Origin: Cyanoderma ruficeps
Taxonomy: Eukaryota > Chordata > Aves > Passeriformes > Timaliidae
NCBI GenBank assembly: GCA_008694505.1
Contig: VZDJ01000095.1
Span: 298,465-362,464, forward strand
DNA: 64,000 nt
Reading direction: 5' to 3'
This document shows, one piece after another, positions 49,532-61,945 of this stretch. The position numbers and the translations under genes are program-made. The notes beneath the pieces are model-generated. The model was not told the origin of the DNA and made no database searches. It saw only the letters and a program-made list of their open reading frames with translations. The first letter of the stretch is position 1; every line of letters begins with the position of its first letter.

Positions 49532-50604
49532 TCATGGTGGTTTTTTTTGGCGGTTGTTGTTTTAGTTTTTTGTTTGTTTGTTTGCTTTGTTTCACAGTGC
49601 TTATTGCTGTACAAAGAGAACAAAGTGGGGACTTGTTCCTGGGAGCTGCAGTCCAAGATAAGTGCAGGCAGGATTTTGCAAATAAGTGAATAGTTCAATA
49701 AACAGAGGAATCAGCCGTGCTACATTTCCTGAATGTTTCTCTCCAAGGTGATTGATACAGACAGACATGATAACACAAATGCTTGTGACAGCTTGGTTAG
49801 CAATTAAGAGTTTTATAAAATTTTCTCACCACCTGGATCTTGCTTTATCATGTTTTTCCTGCAGTCAGCATCCCTTTATCAGGGGCTGTGTGATTCCTCT
49901 CTGCTGCGCAGCCAGCTACTAGTGGCTAGTCACATTTTTACTCTCCTGCCAAGTGGAAAATTGTGATGGATGCAGAGGTCCTCAAGGAGCCATCTACAGC
50001 CCTCATTTTTGTAGCTAGGGGAGATAGAGTGGAAGCAAAGGAGGTAGATACATATGTTTGAACTGACAGCAAGTAAAAAATCAAAACCTGATTGTGTTTT
50101 GTTGCTATCAGCTTTTTCTTTCTGGTCTGTAGGTGTCTTCTGTGATTCATCAAGCAGAGGCAAGTAAAAAAAGCAAAATAAATTAGTGTGTGTTGAACTC
50201 CTTACTATTATTGTCTAGAAGAGAGTAAGAAATTATGAACAATTATTTTGATCTTAATGGGAATTTTCCTGGAAATAGAACATTGGCTTAGTGCCATTCA
50301 AATGACACAATCAAGGGTATTAAAGTGAGCAGTTGAATTGGATTAACTAAAGGATTCAAGGTGAAAGGAGGGTATCCTTAATAAGTATGAGTGATCATGT
50401 AAGATCTTTACTTGTGTTATTGGAAAGAATGGCACAAACCCATCAATGACATTGAGGTCAGCAAGAGCCAGGATGTCAGAATCTGGGTATAAATTGCATC
50501 AGATGAAAAAGTCAAATACAAACCAACCAAAAAAATGAGTGTGAAGCAGGTGGGATTAAGCTGTGGGTGACACTGATGGACTCGTTGAAAGCAGTTTGAG
50601 GAAA
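49532..50604. other. No gene seen
   Basis: Unique AT-rich DNA with T/G-rich simple sequence at the left end. Confidence 0.5.
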
Positions 50605-50996
50605 TGCTGTGGTTTAACCCCAGCCAGCAGTCCAGACCCACACAGTGGAATTGAGGAAAAGAATCAAAAGGCTAAAACCTGGAAAAACTCATGCATTGAG
50701 ATACAGACAGCTTATATAGGGAAAGCAAAACCCATGCACACAAGTTGAGCAAAACAAGAATTAAATTCCCTGCTTCCCACAGACAGGAAGGTGTTCAACC
50801 ATCCCCAGCAGAGCAAGGCCCTGTTACATGTAAAGGTGACTTGGAAAGATAAACACAAGACAGACACCATCACTCCAAACGTCTCCCACTTCTTTCTTCT
50901 TCCCTCCACTAAGCATGATGCCATATGGTCTAGAATGTCCCTTTGGTCAGTTTGCATCACCTGTCCTGGCTCTGTCCACTCCTTAAACTCCCAGGT
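50605..50996 (-). mobile_element. ERVL LTR, 3' half, interrupted
   Basis: The plus strand begins TGCTGTGGTTTAACCCCAGC, the reverse complement of the 3' end of a common avian ERVL LTR. It continues with GATACAGACAGCTTATATAG and ATGCCATATGGTCTAGAATG. The match stops near 50996. The 5' half of the same LTR type lies at 53169-53345 in the same orientation, so a 2.2-kb insertion seems to split one LTR. Confidence 0.78.
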
Positions 50997-51068
50997 CGTA
51001 ATGGTTTCACGTTCGCCTCTGTTTCTGTTTACTAAATTTAGTATGCTGGTTTCCATGTCTTTTCTGCT

Positions 51069-52037
51069 GTGAGGTGAAATCAGGAGAAAAAAGGCGAAAC
51101 AGGCCCAACTTAAAAGTAAACAGTTTTATTAAAACACACACAAAAAGGAAAGAAAAAAACCCCAACAAATGAAACTTCCAAAACAACTCCTTCTCTTACT
51201 ACAAAATGTTAATTTTCCCACAAGACAATGTAAAAAGGTAAAACTCAGAACTGTATATCAGTACCACTTATAAAACAGTCTTTCTTTCAGTCTTTGAGAA
51301 AGAGAAGTCTCTGCTATTTTGTTCTTGTAACTTTCCACAAGAGAAACAGTCTGCTTGTTGCCTCCAACTCTCACAAAAGCAGCCCACCCAGGAGCTTCTA
51401 CAGTTGTGGAACCTCCCATATCACATAGCCTTTCCAGTGAGTACATATGGGTCATAGACTCACATATTGGGCTGTCACTTTTTAAAGATAAGCAACTTCA
51501 ATGGCAAAGAATTCTTCATCTCAGAGAACAGAGATGTCTTTTCACCTTTTCCACTGATGCAGAGGGCTTCTTCTCATCTCTCTCTGTTCAAACCTCTCAT
51601 GGGATCACCAAATTACAACTTCTAATTCAATATTCACTCAGTTAATCACAGACACCTTTGCTTTAAATTCCACAAATCATCTCCTCAATTCATATAGTCC
51701 ACAATTTAAAGGAATACTTTAGTATATTCATATTACAGTCTGTCACCACAGCTCATAGATTTTCAGCCTAGGACTAAGGCAACTTGTCATCTCTCTCACT
51801 TAAGAAGTCACTCTTAGTTTAGTGACTTTGTTATCTTCATATTGTCCCTTTATATATCTTTAATTTAGCCTTTCCTCTCTTGCTGAGAAGGCTTAGAATT
51901 TTATAAAGTCTCAATCTGTATCAGGAAAGAGATAAAATTCATGCCCAGGCCTGCAGATGGTCATGCGGTCTCTGCCAGGCAGCTGGCAGGATTTTCAAAA
52001 GCCATGGGGACCTCAGAGCAGCCTGGCTGGTGGATGC
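51069..52037 (-). mobile_element. Inner minus-strand LTR-like element inside the split LTR
   Basis: On the minus strand the proposed 3' end is CCTCACA (51069). An AATAAAA lies at 51124-51130 (plus strand TTTTATTAAAAC) and a TATA-like TTTATAAG is near 51268. The plus strand reads AAAAGGCGAAACAGGCCCAA next to the end. The upstream boundary was not found. The element is itself interrupted by the LTR at 52038. Confidence 0.45.
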
Positions 52038-52595
52038 TGTTATAAGTAAATAAATGCTTCCAGGGGCTAAATGTTAAGTGTTGTAAGTAAGTAATGTTTC
52101 TGAAAGTCACGTGTTAAAAGTTGTAAGATAGCTATAAGGGAGTTAATGACTCTGTGAACACTGAGGGCGAAAAAGCGGTAACTGTTTAAAGGGATGACAT
52201 CATATAAGCAGTGTCAACTCCTCGACCCTGGATTGGTGGACGTAATGGACCAATCATTCGATGCCCTGGCAAAATGATTGGTCCAGGATGATCCTCGCTA
52301 AAGGCCAATCAGACCCCAGACAACAAGTCAATCAGAGAGAGGATCCTCAGCGCCCCAATCAAGAGAGAGCAACAGTGGATAAAAGGGACTTTGGGACTGT
52401 GCTGGGAGTTCTTGGGCGGAACTTCACCTCCTAAGGAGCCTCCAGTATTTTCACACTGTTACTTTGTATTTTTTTCTGGCTTGTCAGGTGGTGCCTGGGC
52501 TTATCTTGGGCTCCCCTCCTTGGTGGTTGCAAAAAAAACAAAACGGAAGTGCCTTCTTTTTTTGTTCCATCTGAGTCCCTGCCTCGTTTATTACA
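52038..52595 (+). mobile_element. Solo LTR with GATGC target-site duplication
   Basis: A 558-bp element starts TGTTATAAG and ends TTATTACA. It is flanked by the direct repeat GATGC at 52033-52037 and 52596-52600. Its U3 holds several CCAAT-type motifs on both strands (GATTGGT and CCAATCA between 52230 and 52365) and a TATA-like GGATAAAAGG near 52377. No internal genes adjoin it. It lies inside the inner element, which lies inside an ERVL LTR. Confidence 0.8.
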
Positions 52596-52600
52596 GATGC

Positions 52601-53168
52601 CTTCTTTTTCACCCCTCAATCTCATGGCATGAACCTGCTAAGAGCTGGCCCCTGGGGCTTAGCGGGGGGAAAAACCCCATCCTTCCCCAGGCCAGCAGTG
52701 CTGGCAGCCAGGGCCGGGACAGGGCGCAGCCTTGTCCTGGCCCCCTCTGCCTCGGCCCCTGGCACACAGCAAGCACTGCCAAACTGCAGCACTGTCGCAG
52801 GCAGCAGGGGGAAAAGGGGTGCTCAGCTGGTCCGGACCGCTGTTCTGTGGGCAGAGGCTCCTGAAGGCCTGGTTGGGCCCAGACGTCCTGGGGCAGCAGG
52901 GCCTAAGTCAGGCCCTCCTTGGCTGCCCACGATGTTACCTGGTAGCGAGCTGGGAGGAAGAGGGTGACTCAAACACAGTCTTAGCTTTATTTTGGTATTA
53001 CCAAAAATTTGATTCCATTTTCTCAGTGGTCAAACCACATGCCAATAGCCAAAAACTGGCCCTTGATAGGTCCCTGTCTTTTCCAAACAATTCTAAGGGT
53101 CCTGACAGGGCAATATTCCATATTTCTCTTCAACTAAAAACCAAACTGTGGTAACCCATAACACAGGT
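52601..53168. other. GC-rich stretch inside the nested LTR complex
   Basis: Rich in G and C with CCTGG/CAGCAGG motifs up to about 52970, then AT-rich. Probably the rest of the inner element. Plus-strand frames of up to 157 codons have no recognised domain. Confidence 0.35.
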
Positions 53169-53345
53169 ACTCCCAGGTGCCTCCCAAGGTGGCTGCAGGA
53201 GGAGCAGAAAAGTCCTTGGCTCTGCAAACCCTGCTCAGCAATAACAAAAACATCTCTGTATTATCAGCCCCATGTTCAGCACAAATCCAAAATGCAGCCT
53301 CCTACCAGGCCTTGGAAAGAAAATAACTCTACCCCAGACACAATG
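53169..53345 (-). mobile_element. ERVL LTR, 5' (U3) part of the split LTR
   Basis: The plus strand carries CCTGCTCAGCAATAACAAAA, then ATCTCTGTATTATCAG, then CAGCACAAATCCAAAATGC, then AAAATAACTCTACCCCAG, the reverse complement of the start of the same avian ERVL LTR family as 50605-50996. ACTCCCAGGT is found at both inner edges (50987-50996 and 53169-53178). Confidence 0.75.
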
Positions 53346-54967
53346 ACCAGAAAACACTTAAAAGCCCTTGCAGAGTTATGCCTAGAAGTTTCCTCATATT
53401 CCAGAGTAGGGGAACAAAATGCGTTCTGCATGGACAGCTAACCGTACAACTGTGCTTCCACTGAAGACTAAAACTGGGATAGCCTTTCTGAAGCCAGAGA
53501 AGCCCATTCACACCCCAAACACATGAGCAGTGTGGCTGAGGAGGAAGCCAGCTGTCCCTGCTATCCCAAAGAACAACAACAAAAAAACAACAGAGGGGCA
53601 ACAAATGAGCAATTTTTAGTAAGAAATACTGACAAGCAAAAGGCTAAATTGTTCAGCTATGTGATCTGACACTTACCTGGCTGGTGCCAGAGTAAAGCCT
53701 GTCTCTAAAAGCTCCTCGTAATTTAGTTCCTGGTTAAAGCTGGCTGCCTTTGCTACGGACCACCAGACCAGTGCCATGCGCAGCATTCTGAGTGTTTTGT
53801 TCTGATGTTAAGTGATGGCAAATCTGAAACAAGATTTTCACTGGAAAAGGAGATGAAAACCAAAGTTTTTATAGAGTTGAGTTTATGCCTGCCTTTTGGG
53901 TGTGTGCTATATAAAACTACCTTGAATAAAAGACCCAAACAAATATTCTAACCTCCCCTCCTGCTATTTGCTGAGGAAAATATGGCATAGATGCTGTCAG
54001 CCTGCAAGTGACAAGGCAAAAAAAATCTGTCTACACACTACTAAGACAAAACTGTGAGAAGTGTGGTGTTTACTCACCTATTTTACTTTCAAATTAAAAC
54101 TATTTTAACATTTTTTCCTGATTTTGTTCACTTTGAAAATTTCTTATTATACAAATTATTGCAGAGCAAAAATCAGCTGTTGAACAGAACATAGACTGCT
54201 ACATTGCAAAAGAAATTACTAGGTAATTAAAAGTAGATTCTGACAAGACAGTTTGGAGCACAATCTTCACACCACTGGTAATAGCTGACGTAAATAAAGG
54301 GCAAAATGTGTTCTCTGCTCCTACTTTAATCTTCTCAGAATGAGGAAGAGATTATTTTCCTTTTTTGTTAGAACTAGGTATCAGCAGGAGAAAACATTTA
54401 AATGCACAGACAAGGCTTAGGGATCTGCACCAGTACAGGTTCTTCTGTACTGTACATCTCTACTTTGTAGCAGAATTTCTCAGAGAGCGAGGGCATGATT
54501 TATATTTGGACTGAGATTTGAGCTACCCCAGCCTGGGCCCCAGATTCAGGCCTGTGAAGCCTGTGATGCAGTTAGAAATTATGTTAAGGTATTAGCAAAG
54601 GACAGTGGTTTTTCTAGGTATTAATAGGTATAGTTTGTAGTGTGAACGCTTTAGCCACCTTAAGAATAAGATAAACAATGTCTGCATTTTTCCTTGTGCT
54701 GTATACCAATGAGAAAATACCTCTAATTGTAAACTATATTGAAGTGTATATAACCTGCCAGTTTAGGCAGAAAAAAGGGAGAACGTATGATTAACCATAT
54801 TGGCTGGATCTGCATTGCTCTGTCCAGCTTCCCATGTATTTAAGGAGTTCTCTGCTTCACTTCTTCATCATGATCTCACTACAGGGTTTTCACTTCGTCT
54901 TTCTTTCCAAAATGTCCCACAGTAATATGCAAGACCTGGATCCTGTAATCTGTCTAATCCACTGCAG
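53346..54967. other. No gene seen
   Basis: Unique AT-rich DNA; nothing recognised. Confidence 0.55.
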
Positions 54968-55225
54968 TGTGAAAGGACAAGAGGGAATGGCCTCCAGTTG
55001 CATCAAGGGAGGTTTAGTACTGATATTAGGAAAAAAATTTTCCACTGAACGTGTGGTCAGGCATTGGAGTATACTGCCCATGGAATGAATCACTGTCTCT
55101 GGAAGTGTTCCAAGGGTGTGTGGATGGGGCACCTGGGGACATGGTTTAGTAGTTAACAAGGCGGTACTGCATTAGCCCAATGAACTTGGAAGTCTTTTTC
55201 AACCTTAACCATTCTATGATTCTAT
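54968..55225 (+). mobile_element. CR1 LINE 3' end
   Basis: GGACAAGAGGGAATGGCCTC, then GATATTAGGAAAAAAATTTT, then CACTGTCTCTGGAAGTGTTC, then TTTTTCAACCTTAACCATTC and TATGATTCTAT. Confidence 0.92.
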
Positions 55226-55565
55226 CTTCCAGGAAGACAATTCATATTAATTCCTGTGGGCCCAATTATGCTTATTCTAGGAACAGTCACTCAGACTTTT
55301 TTTATGCAGACATCTTGCATTTTATGCCTGCCTTTTCTAGCATGTGCTGGTGAGTTGTTAACACCACAGGAACTCACACCATCAGTTTCAGGTGTAAAGT
55401 TGTGAAAGACTGATACCAACCTGTCTTGATTTTGCAGTTGCTGAAAATTTTGATGTTCATGTGACTTCCTAGCACCTCAGGTTTCAGTGCTGCAGGACTG
55501 GAGGCATTGACTGCCCTAAACATGATGTCTTGAAAACTTCAAACCTCTATCCTTCTGCCATGTAC
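55226..55565. other. No gene seen
   Basis: Unique DNA between CR1 and LTR. Confidence 0.5.
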
Positions 55566-56078
55566 TGTTGTGGTCTGGTCCAGTGGTGAAGGTGCCGCAA
55601 CTTTTCTCACTAGAAGTGTCTTTAAAAAGACACCTAGGTCGGTGGAGGCACAGGCACCCTCAGGTGCAGAGTGATTAGCTCTTTGGTGCACTCTCAGGTG
55701 CAGAGTGATTAGCTCCTTTTGTGAGGCTGCCTGAGCAGCAGAGCTGAGTGACACCAGGCGATGCAGGAGTAAAAGCAGCAAGACAAGCTCCAGGAGAGCT
55801 TCTTTATTCCACGAGGTCTGAAGGGGAAAGAGCTGGCTGGCTGGCTCCGGGGGAGAGGGACTATATAGTGTAGCTAGGAGTGGGGTTTCACAACTTGGCC
55901 AATGAGGAAAGGAATTTGGAAAGGGACCAATCAGGGAAAGGATCCAAAACTGACCAACCAGGGAAGCGGAAAACCAGGAACAAGGGAAATAACCAATAAG
56001 GTATAAGACATTAACATAGAACTGCACACTCTCCAAGAAAGTAAATTATCCTCTGTGGATGGTCCAGGGACCACTACA
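55566..56078 (-). mobile_element. ERV LTR with four CCAAT-type sites
   Basis: The ends form an imperfect inverted repeat: TGTTGTGGTC at 55566 and GACCACTACA at 56069-56078. On the minus strand a TATA box (CTATATAG) is at 55860-55867 and AATAAA at 55803-55808. Four CCAAT-like sites lie at 55898-55995. Flanking GTAC (55562-55565) and GTGC (56079-56082) could be a 4-bp duplication with one mismatch, as in gammaretrovirus-like elements. A 34-bp tandem repeat lies at 55659-55715. The 165-codon minus frame across it is not a gene. Confidence 0.72.
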
Positions 56079-57140
56079 GTGCATTGTATCAAATGCATTC
56101 TGAAGCATGTTTACATTTTCAACTTCATTCCTACACTGTTGTTTTTCACAAACCAAAACACTCTAAAAGAGTTCTATCACCTTCTGTGTTCTATTAATGG
56201 CTTACGATGTGTTGTCCTGGGTCTGGGATTTATATTCTAGCTGGGTGAAATTGAGGAGGAAACAGACCCAGGTATTTTTTTACCAAATGTAGAAGTAGTA
56301 TTTTTGCATGGAGAATGTGATACACAGACATTCCATCGCACATGGTCATCTGGTGTACAGTACAGCTCCAGCTGGGGGAGATGAAGGAATATTGATATAG
56401 GCAATCAGAAATGCCATATTTGAGTGTGTATAACTGCAGAAGAAGTCTCTTGTCAGTATGCTCAGGTCTGCACATGTCTTATTTCCACAAAACTGTATCT
56501 GATTAACAGTCTTGAGGAATAGGTACTTCATCAACCAAACCACAGGGCAACACACTTTTGTGGTAGCTTCTTCAAAATCACCTCCCACAGTGTTCTGTAA
56601 AACTCTGTCACTGTTTTTGATGCTTTAGAGAACCAATGTAAAAGACATGAGGATTTTTGCTAGAAAGGGGCTGTGGGATATCAAGGGAAATGCTAGGGAA
56701 TGTAGGGAATGCAAGTGATGCGAAGAAATGGACATCTTTAAAACACACTTAACCTCTCTCAGTGCTGACCTCCACATTCTACCCCTTCAAAGTGATTAAA
56801 AAATATGATTGCATTTGGTCTGTGGACCACGTCCTTCCTTTTTGACTTAATTTGTTGGCACAGTTTCAAGGATTTCAACAGAGTTGTACTGATTTCTCTT
56901 TCTTGAGAATCTGCCTACCATGCTTGATCACGTTACTCTGGTTTTATGATTGGGATTTCATGTCTGAGGATTGTCTGTCTCCTGAGAAAGGGCATGAGTA
57001 CGAATTGCCCTGGACAATATCTCAAATTGTGCTGGGCATTATTTTTAGGAAGTAGGAAGTATGACAGAAAAGAAAAAGCTATTGTTTTAATGCACTCTGG
57101 CCAGTAGCAGAGGCCACAGTGTTCCTTTAGCAGATAATCA
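56079..57140. other. No gene seen
   Basis: Unique AT-rich DNA. Confidence 0.55.
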
Positions 57141-57605
57141 GAGAATCATAGAAATATAAATCCATTTGAGTTGGAACAGTCCTTGAAAACCACTGAGTTC
57201 CAATCCTACTGCCTTGGTTAGGGACAACCTCTGCTAGACCAGGTGGTTTAGGGTGCCATCCAGCCTGGCCTTGGACACTTCCAGAGATGGGACAACTACA
57301 ACTTGTCTGGGCAATGTGTTCCAGGGCCACACCATCCTCACAGTAAAGAATTTCTTCCTTGTATTTAGTTTAAACCTGCCCCCTCTCAGTCTGAAGGCAT
57401 CACCCCTCTTCCTAACATGCCCTTGTCCTACAGATCCCTCTCCAGCTCTCATGGAACTCCTTTAGTTATTGGAAGAGTCTCTAAGGTCTCTCTGGAGCCC
57501 TCTCTTTTCCAGACTGGAAACCCCAACTTTCTTGGCCTGTTTCCAGCCTTCTCAGCATCTTTGCAGACTCCTTTGGACTTGCTCCAATAGGTTTATGTTT
57601 CCTTG
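57141..57605 (-). mobile_element. CR1 LINE 3' end, about 465 bp
   Basis: Reverse-complement CR1: GAGAATCATAGAAATATAAA, GCCTGGCCTTGGACACTTCC, CTCACAGTAAAGAATTTCTT, GTCTCTCTGGAGCCCTCTC-type sequence and CTTGGCCTGTTTCCAGCCTT. Confidence 0.92.
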
Positions 57606-58390
57606 TGTGATTCAGACTGAAGTAATAGCAATGATCATGAGCAGGAGTCAGAATTTTCTGTGCAAACCAAACAAACTTTTGTCAGTACTCCATTTTTAAT
57701 ATTCTCAGCAGCATGTTTAATAATGTAATTCTTCAGTGCATTTGAATGTTTAAATATACCTCCAAAGGAGACAAGTCACTGGCTCATGCAAAATTGCTCT
57801 GAAGTATGTAATTAATTTTGATACACTGAAAATTCACCAGGCTTAGACTGAGTTATAATGTTGAACTTCTTTATGGGCAATTTAATGCAAATTGGGAACT
57901 TATTTCTTTTCTGCATACAGCTTTTATCTAAGGTGGTGGCTCTTGTTCTGGACAAGATATACTTCTTGACTTTTGGAACACAGATGCATTTCTGACATTT
58001 TGTCCAGAATAGAGAAAGATTTTATTAACACTATGTGAGGTCCCAGAAAAAACCTAAACATGCTAAAGATTACAGACTTAAAAATAAATTGCTAATTTCC
58101 TTGTCTGTGAGTAAAAGGCCACTTTCCAGGACTTCAGCAAGGGGCTTTTGTATTTTCAGTCCCTATCATGTTTTTGCATGGAAAGTGAAAGTGAAGAGTA
58201 GGGATGTTTTTCATAACCTTTAGTATTTATCTGCTCTGTTTTTCAGGGTTGTGTGACATACCTGATACTATGAGGAATCTTTCTCACAAGCTGCTTTGTG
58301 CCCTTCACACAGCATGAAACTATGTCAAGCCAAAGATCCACTGCAAGTGAGGTTTTACAGCCAGTGTTTGGCCTCTGAGTAACTTATGCA
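57606..58390. other. No gene seen
   Basis: Unique AT-rich DNA. Confidence 0.55.
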
Positions 58391-58575
58391 GCTGGTTGCT
58401 TATCTGCTCACTGGTGGAGTAGATTGAGGAGTAGAAAAGGCCTTTGCTCAGTGCAGGCCCTGCTCAGCAGTAATGAAAACATCCCTGTGTTATCAACACG
58501 GTTTTCTGCACAAATTCCAACACAGCCTGTACTAGCACCTGTGATGAAAATTAACTCTATCCCAGCAGTGCACTG
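58391..58575 (-). mobile_element. ERVL LTR fragment (U3 start)
   Basis: The plus strand reads GTAGAAAAGGCCTTTGCTCA, GCTCAGCAGTAATGAAAACA, TCCCTGTGTTATCAACACGG and ATTAACTCTATCCCAGCAG, the same U3 5' end as at 53169-53345. The rest of the LTR is missing. Confidence 0.75.
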
Positions 58576-58847
58576 AAGTAGAAAATGTTCAATTACCTCA
58601 GGGACTACCATGGCTGAGATGAAGAGGATGCATTTAAGCATTCCTGATGGTGGTCCTTCCTCAGGTGAGACTTCTGTGTGCTGAGCAGCTGCTCTGCCTG
58701 TACCATAGTGTGGTGTGGTGGTGTGGTGCTTCTCTCAGGGCTTTTGCCCACACTTCCTGGCTAGCCCTAGCACTGGTACTGCAGACAGGTACAGTTCTGT
58801 ATCCTGGAATACAGTCCCAATCTTGTGGGTCCTTGCCTCAGCAGCAG

Positions 58848-59171
58848 TGTGAACAATGCAAGAAATAAAGGCATGGAATTCCAGTGGGAAACTTCAACTG
58901 CATTTTATTAGATTCACACCACTTCATTCCACCCAGTAATCAGCCACCAAAAGCCCACCAAACGTGCTGGTTCTCCCCTTAAATCTGGGGCGGAGGGTAG
59001 TCGGGAGGTTACAGCTTGGAACCAATCCAGAATGGGAAGGGAGTGACCCTGAACCTAATCAAGGAACAAAGTGGGAAGAGGAACCTAGACCTTGCCAATC
59101 ACTCGAAGCCTTCACAAAAACTTTCTAGACAAAAGCCTCTTCAAAGTGACAGACAGGATCCAAGTGTCACA
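58848..59171 (-). mobile_element. Minus-strand LTR-like element
   Basis: The ends are TGTGA (58848) and TCACA (59171), a perfect 5-bp inverted repeat. On the minus strand an AATAAAA lies at 58903-58909, an ATTGGTT near 59020 and a weak TATA-like ATTTAAGG near 58980. No flanking duplication was found, and the right boundary could instead be near 59395 (TGTGGGTGG on the minus strand). Next to it (59172-59400) a minus frame encodes a hydrophobic, signal-like stretch. Confidence 0.5.
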
Positions 59172-61764
59172 TAAATGATGACTGATTAATAATGATAACC
59201 GGGGTAAACCATAATGGGGTAAGAATGGGGTGCATGGGGGAAACCATTGTTAAACAACATAAAACAAACAGATACATACAAAAAACTGGCAAAACCCCGA
59301 AACACACCACTATACCAGACATTTCTCTCCCTCCCTTGCTGTGGAGGGAGGGTGAGGTGAACCACCCCTCTGCCCTCCACTTCACCTCCACCCACATGAA
59401 AACCTGGGGTGTTTCTCTGAAATCAGGGAGGACTCAATCATTCCCATCAGGTCAGAACTGAGAGTGTGTTGTAAGAACTTTTCAAAGACCAAGAAATGAT
59501 AGGTGAGGGATGCAAGCTGCTGCAAAGAAACTAAGTTCACGATTTGCCATAGCTCTCTGCTTTTATAATATTTGTACCACCACAGGTGAGATAGAAGAAC
59601 TTCACTCTGGTTATTTTGTGGTGAGTCTGAGCAGCCAGGCAGCAGTAATGTCATTCTGCATTCACAGAAAAAAAGACTGACTGAATAAAACTTTTTCACA
59701 GTGGACATGGAAAAGTGTGAGCATATTTTAGTGTCAGAGATGAATGAAACCTTTTTATGTGAAATTGCTACCTCCAGCGAAAGGTACTGATGATAGAGCA
59801 CTAAGTGATCCAAGAGCAATGTCACAGTGTAGTCGGATGAGGATTGGTCAGCAGCTGAGTACTTTAACAAGAAGTAAAGAACTGATCAATAGCAAACAAC
59901 TTTTCTTCCAAAAGCAGTGTATCTGATCTCCAGTGAAGGACAATCTACTGTGAGACAATAACTAGGAGCTGTATACTACATGCAGATGAAAAAAAGAGAT
60001 TGAAGTACAATGGGGGGAAACTGCCTTTCCATCTAAAATTATTAATTGAAGAAACTCTTTTTAATCAGATTCTAAACAAATATATAGTTTTTAAAAGTGA
60101 CACTGTTGCCTGAGCATTCTCACACCATTCAAGAAGTCTCGCTGAAATATCTGCTAGTATAAAAAAAGAATCTGAGACTTGTCTCAAATCAAGAGCATTC
60201 TCACTTTATTCAATGACTTTTGAATAGTATGACTGGTATTTTCTGCATATATGTAGCTTCACTCTTCCAACCATCAAGAGAAAATTACATATTCAACTGC
60301 AAAGCACCTGAATGGTCTTGAAAACCACTAGCAGAAGGCAGAGAGATTGAGAAATGTTGTGAATTGATTAATTGTCCCTAATGAAGGCTGCCCTTTGTGA
60401 AGTGTTAACATGTGGTGAAGCTTGACTTCTTTGTCTTCAGATGCTGCTAACTATATGGTGAAAAGTTCACATTCATTTTGTTGGGGGCCATTAAAGAGTC
60501 AAAGAGACAAAAAGATCCAGTTCAAGGTTGGAAGCAGAGAGGTTCCTTTGGGAGGCCATGCTAGGAGAGTAGGTATAGGCCTGTGTCCTGCCAAAACTGC
60601 TTCTAAACTGCTTCTCTATTAAACCATTCAAATTGCATCCTCCTCAATAAAATGGACAGTTTGCAAAAGATCTCCAAAGCTGATGGACAGAGGCGGGTTG
60701 CTGGTTACTGATTTATAGCAGCCCACCCCAAAGCCAGCAGGTCAGGGGATGTGTCTCTTGGTATTGGAAGATTGAGTATGGAGACAGCAGGAGAAGCAAA
60801 CACTTCTTTTAGGTCACAGAGAAAATGGGTGGCAGAGCTGTGACGTCTGAAAGCTAGGCCAAGGGAGCAGTGGGCTTCGAAGAAGGGAAAATTTCTACAC
60901 CAGCACTGTCAAAGACTTTCTGCACAGCACTGGTGTGCAGAATCATCATCATTCTGGTGATTCAGAGTTTGTAATGGTTCTGATTATCTATCCAGAACTG
61001 GTTTTATGCAACTTGGATAGAAGCTGTTTTTTAGGACAAATGAGTACCTCTGCTTTGCAGAGTCAGAATATCATTATAACAGATGTTATAATGATTCAGT
61101 AATATAATGACTCAGTAATTCATCACACAGTTCTGTCTCCTGCTGTGTGGTCCTAGCATTTTATTCACAGGAGTGTATGCTGTGATACTGATTTCTGGAC
61201 GTCACAGTCCAGAAAATGAAACATATTAATGATTTTAGCAGCACATGTAAAAATGAGCAGCACAAACCTCCTGTTGTTTGCACAAGAATAAGCAGGGAGC
61301 TTGGTTTTTTGCTTAATCAGGTGCATGAACACTGTTGTTGAAGTGGGAGAATAATAGATGCAGGTGGTAGAATAGTTTAACATCACTAAATTATTCAGGA
61401 ATGTTGATTCTGTGCCAGTAGCTTTTAGCTGAAGATGTTTGGAAAAATTATCATTTCCTCAAAAAATCTGCCAACATAGATTTATCTGAGAAAAGCTCTT
61501 TGAAAATATGGGATTTAAAAAAAAATTTGGACCATTTTTAGGTGTTTCCTAGTGGACTGATTCTTCCCATAAAATAAGACAACAAGGGAGGAGGAACTTA
61601 CTCTTCTTATGGGAGTTATTTATTTATGTACTTTATTGATGCACCCTGGTGTTTCACTGAATGTTGCTAAAGCAAATTCCTGTGCTTAAAATGAGTTACG
61701 ATAAAAAAGGAGAATTGGATGTAGGTATGTATGTATTAATTGAATGTAAGAAGTATAATCAATC
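59172..61764. other. No gene seen
   Basis: Unique AT-rich DNA. An 8-bp inverted repeat (CTCCCTCC and GGAGGGAG) lies at about 59327-59349. Confidence 0.5.
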
Positions 61765-61945
61765 AAGTGATGCAGGTTGGAGAGGACCCCTGGAGGTCTC
61801 TGGTCCCTTTTGTGGTCCAAATGTGCCTTTTGGAACAGGACCATCTGATTCAGGTTGCTTTGGGATGCTGGGTTCAAATATGTGCAAGGCTAGAAACTTT
61901 ACAAGCTCTCTGGGCTCCTGTGCTGATGTTTGACCACTTTTGTGG
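61765..61945 (-). mobile_element. Possible old CR1 fragment
   Basis: GTGATGCAGGTTGGAGAGGA, then CCTGGAGGTCTCTGGTCCC and CAGGTTGCTTTGGGATGCTG, resemble a diverged reverse-complement CR1 3' region. Confidence 0.4.

Noticed and set aside
55539..56036. 165-codon minus-strand frame with a Leu run
   Set aside because: It spans promoter, TATA and poly(A) signal of an ERV LTR; the Leu run comes from a CAG/GCA-rich stretch.
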